Source: an uncultured Porphyromonadaceae bacterium
GTDB lineage: Bacteria > Bacteroidota > Bacteroidia > Bacteroidales > Muribaculaceae
Reading direction: 5' to 3'
Assembly (NCBI GenBank): GCA_902495075.1
Contig: CABUVO010000003.1
Location: 124,001-188,000, forward strand
DNA: 64,000 nt
A model generated the notes under the pieces. The model did no database searches, was not told the DNA's origin, and saw only the letters and a program-made list of their open reading frames with translations. Shown piece after piece: positions 25,427 through 32,911 of this stretch. How positions within the stretch are numbered: position 1 is the first letter of the stretch; each line of letters opens with the position of its first letter. A program made the translations under genes and the position numbers.

Positions 25427-26473
25427 GAAGAAACCTGGGAGTCGCGGTTTATTAATACTGCGAAAGCGCAGGGACATAGTAAAGCATTTATCACAGAATG
25501 CTTAGGGTATGCACATAAATTGATGTCCCATAACGTACCTGTCATATTCGATGTGCATCATTTTTCTATTTTGCTTGGAATTGAAGTCAAACAGATCTAT
25601 GCAATCATAATAAATATAAATGATAACTATAAAAAATATAGTATTCGAAAGAAATCAGGTGGTAAGAGGGATATCTGTGCTCCTAAGCCGATATTGAAAC
25701 AGATACAACGTTGGATTTATAAAAATATCTTATTACATGAAAAGCGTATAAGCGATTATGCACATGGATTTATACCTAAAGATGGAGATATGACAAAAGG
25801 TATAATATCTAATGCTAAGCCTCATGTTGGGAAAAAGGTTGTCATATCTATGGATTTAAAGGATTTTTTTACCAGCATTTATAAAAAGAAGGTTTTTGAT
25901 TACTTCTTGGAATTGGGTTATGATAAAGAAATCGTCGATTGTCTAACTTCTTTATGCTGTCTCAATAGAAGTTGCCCACAAGGAGCTCCAACAAGCCCAA
26001 TACTATCTAATATAATATTTAGGCCAGTTGATGAAAAAATTTCAAACTATTGTAATAATAACCATTTGACATATAGTCGGTATGCTGATGATATTACAGT
26101 ATCCGGAGATAATATAAACGCCATTATTATTACTGAAGATATAACAAAAATACTTAGGGATAATGGTTATAGAATCAATAGGAAGAAAACTAGAATCAGA
26201 ATTCGGGGAACAAAACAAGAGGTAACAGGTTTGACTATATCTGATGGAATACATGTGCCTAAATCTTATAGACAAGATGTATGGAGAGAGCTACATTTTT
26301 GTAAAAAATATGGAGTAGTAGAACATATTAAACACTTAAATAATCGTAACAAATGTGATAGAGGTTATTATAAATCCTGGCTTCTTGGCAGAATTCAGTT
26401 TGTAAGACAAGTTGATAAAATAACAGGAGATAAAATGCTTACTGCTTTCAATAAATTAGCATGGGTTATTTAA
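25424..26473 (+). CDS. Retron reverse transcriptase
   Basis: A 349-residue RT without extra domains. Catalytic Asp 144 lies in SMDLKDFFTSI. QGAPTSPILSN is at about 186-196, and the active-site YADD is at 220-223 (SRYADDITVSG). Two retron-specific signatures are present: NAxxH (NAKPH, 130-134) and VTG (267-269, EVTGLTISDG). These separate it from group II intron and DGR enzymes. It would copy the upstream RNA into branched msDNA. The gene is AT-rich. It is the last member of the Abi-PRTase-RNA-RT unit; no plus-strand gene follows closely. Confidence 0.93.
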   Translation: MEETWESRFINTAKAQGHSKAFITECLGYAHKLMSHNVPVIFDVHHFSILLGIEVKQIYAIIININDNYKKYSIRKKSGGKRDICAPKPILKQIQRWIYKNILLHEKRISDYAHGFIPKDGDMTKGIISNAKPHVGKKVVISMDLKDFFTSIYKKKVFDYFLELGYDKEIVDCLTSLCCLNRSCPQGAPTSPILSNIIFRPVDEKISNYCNNNHLTYSRYADDITVSGDNINAIIITEDITKILRDNGYRINRKKTRIRIRGTKQEVTGLTISDGIHVPKSYRQDVWRELHFCKKYGVVEHIKHLNNRNKCDRGYYKSWLLGRIQFVRQVDKITGDKMLTAFNKLAWVI

Positions 26474-26859
26474 TTAAATTATATATCAAGAATCTAAAAA
26501 GACCGATGATATTATTTGAATAATGAGCCATAAAGATTGATACATTGTGGCTATCACGAAAGAGTAGAAAGGTCAAAGATTTGAGAAAATATCGTTATAA
26601 TCCCCCAAAAGTGGGTCAAAAGAGGTAGATTTGGGGGATTGTAAGCACAATTTGTGATGCTATGCTGACCATTCTTGCGGACATTTCGCGAATTGAAAAT
26701 CGCCGAAGACTTATTAATCTATCCCCTCTGAGACAAAAGAACAGAATCAGAACGTACATTCACGGACATTGACCGTAAAAATTTGGAGAATATGGCGAGA
26801 TGATGCCATCTTTGCCATGCAAAACGGTGTGCAGACAGCAAACCCACTCAAAAGATGTT
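26474..26859. other. Gene-poor spacer after the retron
   Basis: This 386-base stretch has no convincing gene. It contains a possible pairing of ATCCCCCAAA (near 26599-26608) with TTTGGGGGAT (near 26630-26639), separated by about 21 nt, which could end retron transcripts. The right part (26660-26860) is less AT-rich and reads like decayed coding sequence, but with stops in every frame. Confidence 0.35.
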
Positions 26860-27927
26860 TTAACGAATGCGATCAATTTTTAAGCCATATTCGATTCCCA
26901 TTCGTATCATTTTATCTATGTTAAATATACCCCATTGTGTCGAAACTGCAAATAGTACTCCGTCATTTGATTTAATCGGATATTTTTCAAACCATCGTTT
27001 ATTTTTTGATTTATCTTCAGTCAACGATTTCCAAATACTGATTTCTTCAATTGTTTTTATGTTATCTCTCCACGTATTGAATATCCTTGTCAAGTCCTTA
27101 TATGATAGATCCGAATGATTTGCAGAGACCTTAGATACTATTGCCAAAGCCAATTTCCCTACACCATATTCTCCTTTGCCATTAATAGTAAAGACAGCTT
27201 TGCCCTGATTATTTTTTGTTTGTACAGGAGTGTTATTTTGCAAAACCGGGGAATCAATCGAAGAGGTTTCAACTTGTGGGCGAATCTGGATATTTAATTT
27301 TGCCATCACTTTGTTTATTAATGGTAATTCTACACCCAACCTTGATAGATGTTTCTTTATTGCATCTTCAACTAATTGAGTCCCATTAGAAGAGGTCAAC
27401 TCAGACATGAGTTTCGATACTTTTAAATTTTCCTCTTCTAATCTCAATGCTTTCTTATACAAAGCTTTTATATTTTCAGCATCGAAAGAACTATTTGAGA
27501 ACATTGCTACAAATTGTTCCCATTTTGAGTCATCTGCAATAAGTTGCAACTCAAGTAGTTTAAGCGACAAATTGTTCGCTCCCAATTCTTTATAGTAAAC
27601 TTCTACTTTTTCACCGAAATAAATACCAATGTTAATCTCCAATTGTTTCATATATGAAGTCAATTGAAGAATATCCTTTTCTTGTTGCTTATGATGATTT
27701 GGTTTTACTTCAATAATAATGACAGGTCGTCCGTTCTTTGATAAAACTATATCCGGAACAACCCTTTCTGTGGAGCCTAAATTTAAAGATAGCTGTTGTT
27801 TTATATTCTCCTCTTCCCATCCTAATCCAATGGAAACAAGAATTGACACAATCCGCTCTTGATATTCCTTCTCAGAATAAGGAATATGTCTGAGAAAGTT
27901 TGATAATATTTTATGCCAGTTATTCAT
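26860..27927 (-). CDS. Solitary HsdR_N-type PD-(D/E)xK nuclease protein
   Basis: A 355-residue protein. Residues about 15-115 match the N-terminal nuclease domain of type I restriction HsdR: YQERIVSILVSIGLGW, then VVPDIVLSKNGRPVIIIEVKP, giving the PD...ExK core (about residues 58-75). QLTSYMKQL follows with a Q-xxx-Y-like motif. A helical stretch (130-215) and a C-terminal domain of about 120 residues with GKGEYGVGKLALAIV follow; I do not recognise that domain. No HsdM or HsdS is nearby and no helicase part is present. It is probably a stand-alone defence nuclease. It faces the retron operon and is AT-rich like it. Confidence 0.75.
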   Translation of the reverse strand: MNNWHKILSNFLRHIPYSEKEYQERIVSILVSIGLGWEEENIKQQLSLNLGSTERVVPDIVLSKNGRPVIIIEVKPNHHKQQEKDILQLTSYMKQLEINIGIYFGEKVEVYYKELGANNLSLKLLELQLIADDSKWEQFVAMFSNSSFDAENIKALYKKALRLEEENLKVSKLMSELTSSNGTQLVEDAIKKHLSRLGVELPLINKVMAKLNIQIRPQVETSSIDSPVLQNNTPVQTKNNQGKAVFTINGKGEYGVGKLALAIVSKVSANHSDLSYKDLTRIFNTWRDNIKTIEEISIWKSLTEDKSKNKRWFEKYPIKSNDGVLFAVSTQWGIFNIDKMIRMGIEYGLKIDRIR

Positions 27928-28392
27928 TTTAATTTTGCATAGAAATTAGAATTCCATTGTCAAAATATAGATAAAAAATTATTGTATGCCCATTAAGAAT
28001 TTGACAAACTATCAACTTGTCATTGATTGGAGCACACCAATCCGAATGCAAAGATACGAATAGTTTTTGAGAATTAAACGTTTAAAGGTGATGATCCTGC
28101 AAAAATTTGACTGAGGTCATAACATTATAAGGCTTGATTATGATAAAAGTCTGTAAAGGTTGGGAAATTCGGGTTTGCAATATCAGGTTGGACGGTTTTG
28201 AGTTGGACCATTGTGCTCAGATTATAAGCAATTTAGCCAACCGTAATAAAAGATACACGCCCAATTAGGACACATAATGCACAAGAATAGAACGCGTAAA
28301 TCGTCGATGTTAGCAGATACACGGACACATGCCAAGGATCGTCAACAAGCACCTGACTAATCTGATATTTGAAAAGTATTTTTGAAGAAAAT
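27928..28392. other. Intergenic region with a minus-strand -7 box
   Basis: CAAAGATA at 28049-28056 reads TATCTTTG on the minus strand and could start the nuclease transcript with a leader of about 115 nt. No gene of reasonable length is visible on either strand in the rest of the interval. It marks the right edge of the AT-rich defence block. Confidence 0.35.
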
Positions 28393-28423
28393 TTTGTGGA
28401 TTAAAAGTATTGTATTATTTTTG
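28393..28423 (+). promoter_or_regulatory. Promoter of the SPFH-Arc pair
   Basis: TTTG (28393-28396) and TATTTTTG (28416-28423) are 19 bp apart, a full consensus match. The leader is about 25 nt. Confidence 0.8.
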
Positions 28424-28455
28424 TAGCAAAATAATATCAAAACAATATCATTAAA

Positions 28456-29457
28456 ATGGAACAAAATTATCAAAACAAGGAATTTAAATATGCCGGCAGG
28501 ATCTTCAATGGATTCGCTATGTTGGCTATGGTGCTTATCGGCATACCGGCTTTGGCTATATGCGTGGCAATAGGTATAACTGCCCTTTTCGGAATCGAAG
28601 AGGGAGATCCCACAATTGGGGTATGGGTCATAACTGCAATTGTAGCTGTACTGGTAATGGGCATCCTATCAATCGGTTTCTTTACCCAGCAGCCGAATCA
28701 GTCGCGGGTGATGATCTTCTTCGGAAATTATCGAGGCACATTCCGTGGCACAGGCTTTTACTGGGTAAACCCGTTCATGAGCCGCAAGAAGGTATCTTTG
28801 CGCATTCGCAACATGGACATCGCTCCTATCAAGGTCAACGATAAGGTTGGTAATCCTGTAATGATAGGCATGGTGCTCGTATGGAAAGTGAAGGATACTT
28901 ACCGCGCGGTGTTTGACGTAGACGCCGGAGGCATGGAAGACGTGAAGGTAACCACAAAAGGTGACAAGACGAATTTCGAAACGGTAGACACAGTAGCCAA
29001 AGCTCTCAATGCATTTGTCAGCATCCAGAGCGATGCCGCCCTCCGTGAAGTTACAGGCAAGTACGCATACGACGAAGAAGGAAACAAACATGACGAGATT
29101 ACACTCCGCAGTTCCGCTCATGAAATCAACGAACAACTGGAGGAGAAGCTCAACGAGCGACTTTCAATGGCTGGAATAGAGGTTGTGGAAGCCCGTCTCA
29201 ACTATCTTGCCTATGCTCCCGAAATCGCAGCGGTGATGCTTCGTCGCCAGCAGGCATCGGCAATAATCGCCGCCAGAGAGAAAATAGTTGAAGGTGCGGT
29301 GTCCATGGTTAAGATGGCTCTTGACCAGCTGAAGATAGAGCAAGTGGTAGAACTTGATGAGGAGCGCAAAGCCACGATGGTCAGCAATCTGCTCGTGGTG
29401 CTCTGTGCAGACGAGCCCGCACAACCGGTTCTCAACACAGGATCGTTATATCAGTAA
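28456..29457 (+). CDS. SPFH/band 7 domain membrane protein
   Basis: A 333-residue protein with two N-terminal membrane helices (about residues 16-44 and 56-76). An SPFH domain follows: FTQQPNQSRVMIFFGNYRGTFRGTGFYWVNPF, then VNDKVGNPVMIGMVLVWKV. A coiled-coil tail contains LEEKLNERLSMAGIEVVEARLNYLAYAPEIA and MLRRQQASAIIAAREKIVEGAV, typical of stomatin/flotillin-like scaffolds. Such proteins organise membrane microdomains and protease complexes. It is followed by a small Arc-type protein, a pair that recurs in Bacteroidetes. Confidence 0.9.
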   Translation: MEQNYQNKEFKYAGRIFNGFAMLAMVLIGIPALAICVAIGITALFGIEEGDPTIGVWVITAIVAVLVMGILSIGFFTQQPNQSRVMIFFGNYRGTFRGTGFYWVNPFMSRKKVSLRIRNMDIAPIKVNDKVGNPVMIGMVLVWKVKDTYRAVFDVDAGGMEDVKVTTKGDKTNFETVDTVAKALNAFVSIQSDAALREVTGKYAYDEEGNKHDEITLRSSAHEINEQLEEKLNERLSMAGIEVVEARLNYLAYAPEIAAVMLRRQQASAIIAAREKIVEGAVSMVKMALDQLKIEQVVELDEERKATMVSNLLVVLCADEPAQPVLNTGSLYQ

Positions 29458-29471
29458 AACGGAGGGACGTA

Positions 29472-29648
29472 ATGGCGAAACAGCAAAACAAAGGTTTTCT
29501 CTTGCGGCTCGACCCCGAGACGATGGAACTTGTGGAGCGTTGGGCTGCCCAGGAATTCCGCTCCGTCAACGGTCAGCTACAATGGATAATAGCAGACTCG
29601 CTGAAACGCCACGGCAGAAAACCGAAACAAAAAGATGGCGATGCCTGA
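29472..29648 (+). CDS. Arc-type ribbon-helix-helix small protein
   Basis: A 58-residue protein beginning MAKQQNKGFLLRLDPETMEL 14 bases after the SPFH stop. The strand GFLLRLD and two helices (ETMELVERWAAQEF and VNGQLQWIIADSLKRHGRK) match the Arc/MetJ ribbon-helix-helix fold, used for DNA binding as a dimer. It may autoregulate the SPFH operon. GGAGGGA precedes the start, an unusually good ribosome-binding sequence for this phylum. The rest of the gap to 29824 holds nothing clear. Confidence 0.75.
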   Translation: MAKQQNKGFLLRLDPETMELVERWAAQEFRSVNGQLQWIIADSLKRHGRKPKQKDGDA

Positions 29649-29824
29649 CCATGCTTTTGGCATCAGCCTTCAAAACATAAAATCAGCATTGCATACAACC
29701 ATACGCGATAGCAGGTCAATTATACTACAGAATCTCCATCGCAAATACGCAGCTTATCCTGCTGTCAGATTGAAAGGAATGGTCAGTCGGAAGTCTTAAC
29801 ATTTACAATCTAAATAGGAATCTG

Positions 29825-30517
29825 TCATTTTAATGAATTTATCCTATCACAAGCACATTTGACATGATCAAGACCATATAGATATCTTTTACTGTCTATA
29901 CCAAGCCATTCTGTAAGTGTAAGTATTTTTTGATAGATAAAATCTATATAATCTGTAGTGATATTGGCAAAACCTGTGGAAAAGCAAATTGGTTCGTGAT
30001 GTGCGATTCGATTCCTTAAAGAATTGACATGGTCCAGTTCGTTGAATATAAATGTGTTGTTATACTGAACCTGACGCGTTGAGGTCGGTCTATTAGGAAA
30101 TATTCCTAATAGGATACGCCCACTGGCTCTGTACTGTGGACTTGAAAACAGATATTTCCACACTCCAAACTCCATCTTTGATAGAAGATGAGTGTGAGAA
30201 TATATGTTTTGCCTAACCAGTCTCTCGTATGCAGAACGTATGATTCGGGCGTGGTCGCGACATTGAGGTATGTCAAAGATGCCACCGGGCATTATCGCAT
30301 CACGTAACCAATCACTCCCATATCGATCAGTCATCGCTTTGTCAATAGCATTGCGAAGGGCAATCTCAAATGCACCTACAACAGCAAACATCTGTAATGA
30401 GACATTGACATTCGCACGATACAGAAGGACCGCTTTTGCTGCTTTCCCATCGCATGCAATCAGGTATCTATGTAGCCTTTCTGACGATATTATATGTTCG
30501 AGTTCTGAAAATTTCAC
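29825..30517 (-). CDS. Second Abi-family HEPN protein
   Basis: A 230-residue protein if it starts at the GTG at 30517 (VKFSELEHIISSERLHRYL), where the conserved family N-terminus begins; an in-frame ATG at 30571 would add 18 unlike residues. FNELDHVNSLRNRIAHHEPICF carries the HEPN RxxxxH motif (RNRIAH, about 168-173). FGVWKYLFSSPQYR and LGIFPNRPTSTRQVQYNNT are typical of Bacteroidales 'Abi family' proteins. It differs from the Abi_2 protein of the retron operon in length and sequence. It is probably an RNase-type phage-defence protein. No partner gene is adjacent. Confidence 0.8.
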   Translation of the reverse strand: MKFSELEHIISSERLHRYLIACDGKAAKAVLLYRANVNVSLQMFAVVGAFEIALRNAIDKAMTDRYGSDWLRDAIMPGGIFDIPQCRDHARIIRSAYERLVRQNIYSHTHLLSKMEFGVWKYLFSSPQYRASGRILLGIFPNRPTSTRQVQYNNTFIFNELDHVNSLRNRIAHHEPICFSTGFANITTDYIDFIYQKILTLTEWLGIDSKRYLYGLDHVKCACDRINSLK

Positions 30518-30685
30518 ACTCAGTCGGAAACTTTTTTCAGTTAATAATTTGTTTAATATACAGAAAAGCACTAACTTCGCAGTGTTGATCCCCGGTAGTC
30601 CCTGTATATCAAACTATCGGGTTTTGTTTTTTATAGAGACAAAATTAATGTTTTAACACGAAATATACAAACATTCTGATGCTCA

Positions 30686-30719
30686 CTAAGAGAGTCGTAT
30701 AAATGTACGACTCTCTTAG
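30686..30719. other. Orphan 14-bp perfect hairpin
   Basis: CTAAGAGAGTCGTA (30686-30699) pairs perfectly with TACGACTCTCTTAG (30706-30719) around TAAATG. No T-run follows on either strand. It lies between the second Abi gene and the OPT gene and is not explained by a neighbouring 3' end. Confidence 0.5.
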
Positions 30720-30764
30720 AGAATAAAACGCATTGCTGGAATATGAGACTCTACTTTCAATCAA

Positions 30765-30798
30765 AAAAATCCGCATCGGAATTCCGATGCGGATTTTT
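30765..30798 (-). terminator. Terminator after the OPT transporter gene
   Basis: The 34-nt segment is perfectly self-complementary (arms AAAAATCCGCATCGGAA and TTCCGATGCGGATTTTT). Read on the minus strand it follows the OPT gene and ends in a T-run. It can work in both directions. Confidence 0.88.
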
Positions 30799-30802
30799 AT
30801 AT

Positions 30803-30834
30803 CTAATGTCTAAAGCCTAACGCCTAAGGCCTAC
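30803..30834 (-). repeat. Heptamer array 3' of the OPT gene (TTAGGC type)
   Basis: On the plus strand CTAATGT, CTAAAGC, CTAACGC, CTAAGGC and CTAC follow a 7-nt register. On the minus strand it begins within the OPT stop codon TAG and matches the arrays after tsf, eno and gldE. Confidence 0.82.
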
Positions 30835-32801
30835 TTAGCCCTTTTACTATCCTGAATGAGATAGATGATAAGGAGGGCGTAGGCAACGCAGCCAAGGATC
30901 TGGGTAAGCTCAAGAGAGAGCGGAGACACATATTCAAAGCCGGCAAAACGGGTGATTGCCGCGAACACTCCGAAAAGCGCTCCACCGGCGATGAGACCGG
31001 AAGAGATGAGCGTGCCGCGATCGCGACGCGCATCGTTCACTTTCTTATCCTTAGATGAATTGGATACGAAATATGACACCGCACCTCCGACAAGCATCGG
31101 GGTATTAAGTGACAACGGAATGAACATACCGAGACAGAACGCCAGAGCCGGAACACCGAGCCAGTTGAGAATAAGCGCCAAAATAGCACCAACCATATAA
31201 AGAATCCAAGGGGTCTCGCCACCCATCATAAGGGGCTCGATAACTTTCGCCATCGCGTTTGCCTGCGGGGCTACGAGAGCGTTATCGCCTGTGAAGCCAT
31301 AAACCTTATTGAGCACGATGATTACACCGCCCACGGTAGCTGCCGAAACGAGAGTGCCGAGGAATTTCCAGGTCTCCTGCTTCTTGGGAGTAGAACCAAG
31401 CCAATATCCGATCTTAAGGTCGGTCACGAATCCGCCAGCCATCGAAAGCGCAGTGCAGACAACGCCACCGATCACCATGGAAGCCACGATACCGGATGTG
31501 CCGCTAAGACCGATCGATACGAAAATCGCTGACGCCACGATAAGAGTCATAAGTGTCATACCGGAAACCGGGTTGGAACCTACAATCGCAATAGCGTTGG
31601 CAGCAACCGTAGTGAAGAGGAATGCTATAATGGTAACCACGAGCCAAGCCACGAATGCCTGCCAGAGAGTATGGATAACACCAAACCAGAAGAAAAGGAG
31701 CACAGCCAAAAGCGCAAGAGCAATGAAGAAGACAACCTGCTTCATTGAGATATCCATTTGCCAGCGGATTGGTTTTTCAGCGTTTTTGGAGCCGCCCTTG
31801 AATTCACGTCCGGCGAGACCTACTGCCTGACGGATTATAGGCCAGGATTTAACAATACCAATCACTCCCGCCATAGCAATACCGCCGATACCTATCATAC
31901 GGGCATAATCCTTGAACAGCGCATCCGGAGCCATAGCCTGGAATTCCGGACTGCCGTATGTGCCAAGCAGGGGAATTATTATCCACCACACAAAGATGGA
32001 GCCGGCAAAAATAACGAATGCATATTTAAGACCCACGATATATCCGAGACCAAGAAGGGCAGCTCCGGTGTTGCAGCTGAGCACGAGTTTGGTTTTCTCA
32101 GCGATTGTCTGTCCCCACGCGGAAGCTGTGGAAGTAACCGTCTCAGCCCACCATCCGAACGTCGCCACGATATAGTCGTAGACACCGCCGATAAGCGAAG
32201 CTATGACCAGAGTCTTTGCCTGACCACTGTTTTCAGCGCCGGCAGCCTGCTGACCTGACACAAGAACCTGCGTTGTGGCAGTCGCTTCCGGGAAAGGATA
32301 TTTGCCGTGCATATCCTTCACGAAATATTTACGGAAAGGAATAAAGAAGAGGATACCCAAGATACCGCCCAACAGCGAACTGAGGAATATCTGATAGAAT
32401 TCCACCATGATGTCTGGATAAGACGCCTGTAGGATAAAGAGAGCCGGAAGCGTAAAGATCGCACCTGCCACAATCACACCCGAGCAGGAACCTATCGACT
32501 GGATAATCACGTTCTGACCCAAAGAATTTTTCTTCTTAAGGGCATTGCTCAGACCCACGGCTATGATTGCTATAGGGATTGCAGCCTCGAATACCTGTCC
32601 TACCTTTAGACCGAGATATGCCGCAGCCGCGCTGAATACCACAGCCATCAACAGACCCATACCCACGGAATAAGGAGTAACCTCCTTCTGATCGTGGGCG
32701 GGTTTCATCACCGGAACATACTGTTCGTCGGCAGCCAGCTCGCGAAACGCGTTTTCAGGCAGACCAGTGTCGGTGGTGTAAACTTCGTCGTTTTCCTTCA
32801 T
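30831..32801 (-). CDS. OPT family oligopeptide transporter
   Basis: A 656-residue integral membrane protein with about 15 hydrophobic segments. The N-terminal tail FRELAADEQYVPVMKP is followed by TPYSVGMGLLMAVVFSAAAAYLGLKVGQVFEAAIP, a usual OPT opening. IQSIGSCSGVIVAGAIFTLPALFI and FPEATATTQVLVSGQ are further family signatures. OPT carriers import small peptides or metal-chelate complexes with protons. The substrate cannot be read from the sequence. It is divergent from the outer-membrane receptor gene, which might feed it, but that is only positional. Confidence 0.92.
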   Translation of the reverse strand: MKENDEVYTTDTGLPENAFRELAADEQYVPVMKPAHDQKEVTPYSVGMGLLMAVVFSAAAAYLGLKVGQVFEAAIPIAIIAVGLSNALKKKNSLGQNVIIQSIGSCSGVIVAGAIFTLPALFILQASYPDIMVEFYQIFLSSLLGGILGILFFIPFRKYFVKDMHGKYPFPEATATTQVLVSGQQAAGAENSGQAKTLVIASLIGGVYDYIVATFGWWAETVTSTASAWGQTIAEKTKLVLSCNTGAALLGLGYIVGLKYAFVIFAGSIFVWWIIIPLLGTYGSPEFQAMAPDALFKDYARMIGIGGIAMAGVIGIVKSWPIIRQAVGLAGREFKGGSKNAEKPIRWQMDISMKQVVFFIALALLAVLLFFWFGVIHTLWQAFVAWLVVTIIAFLFTTVAANAIAIVGSNPVSGMTLMTLIVASAIFVSIGLSGTSGIVASMVIGGVVCTALSMAGGFVTDLKIGYWLGSTPKKQETWKFLGTLVSAATVGGVIIVLNKVYGFTGDNALVAPQANAMAKVIEPLMMGGETPWILYMVGAILALILNWLGVPALAFCLGMFIPLSLNTPMLVGGAVSYFVSNSSKDKKVNDARRDRGTLISSGLIAGGALFGVFAAITRFAGFEYVSPLSLELTQILGCVAYALLIIYLIQDSKRAK

Positions 32802-32824
32802 ATTTTGTCAGATTAGTAATTTTG
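32792..32824 (+). promoter_or_regulatory. Candidate promoter for the beta-barrel receptor gene
   Basis: TAATTTTG at 32817-32824 matches the -7 consensus. TTTC at 32792-32795, 21 bp upstream and inside the start of the divergent OPT gene, is a three-of-four -33 match. Confidence 0.45.
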
Positions 32825-32911
32825 ATTGCTAAGTTAAGCATAAAAAATTTCTTAGCCAAATTAAACCTTTGGGAGCTGTAGCGGTCATATGGTATGTAAG
32901 TTTATAGAAAG

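Noticed and set aside
25424..26473. Reverse transcriptase considered as group II intron or DGR enzyme
   Set aside because: No maturase or endonuclease domain, no intron RNA domains and no template/variable repeats. NAxxH and VTG plus the upstream a1/a2 RNA fit a retron.
26600..26860. Transposase-like remnants after the retron
   Set aside because: Some frames look protein-like, but every frame has stops and no transposase motif or terminal repeat could be found.
29354..29680. 108-residue plus-strand frame over the SPFH end and the Arc-type gene
   Set aside because: It overlaps both genes in another frame. The 58-residue Arc-type frame has a start, a ribosome-binding sequence and a clear fold, while this one has none.
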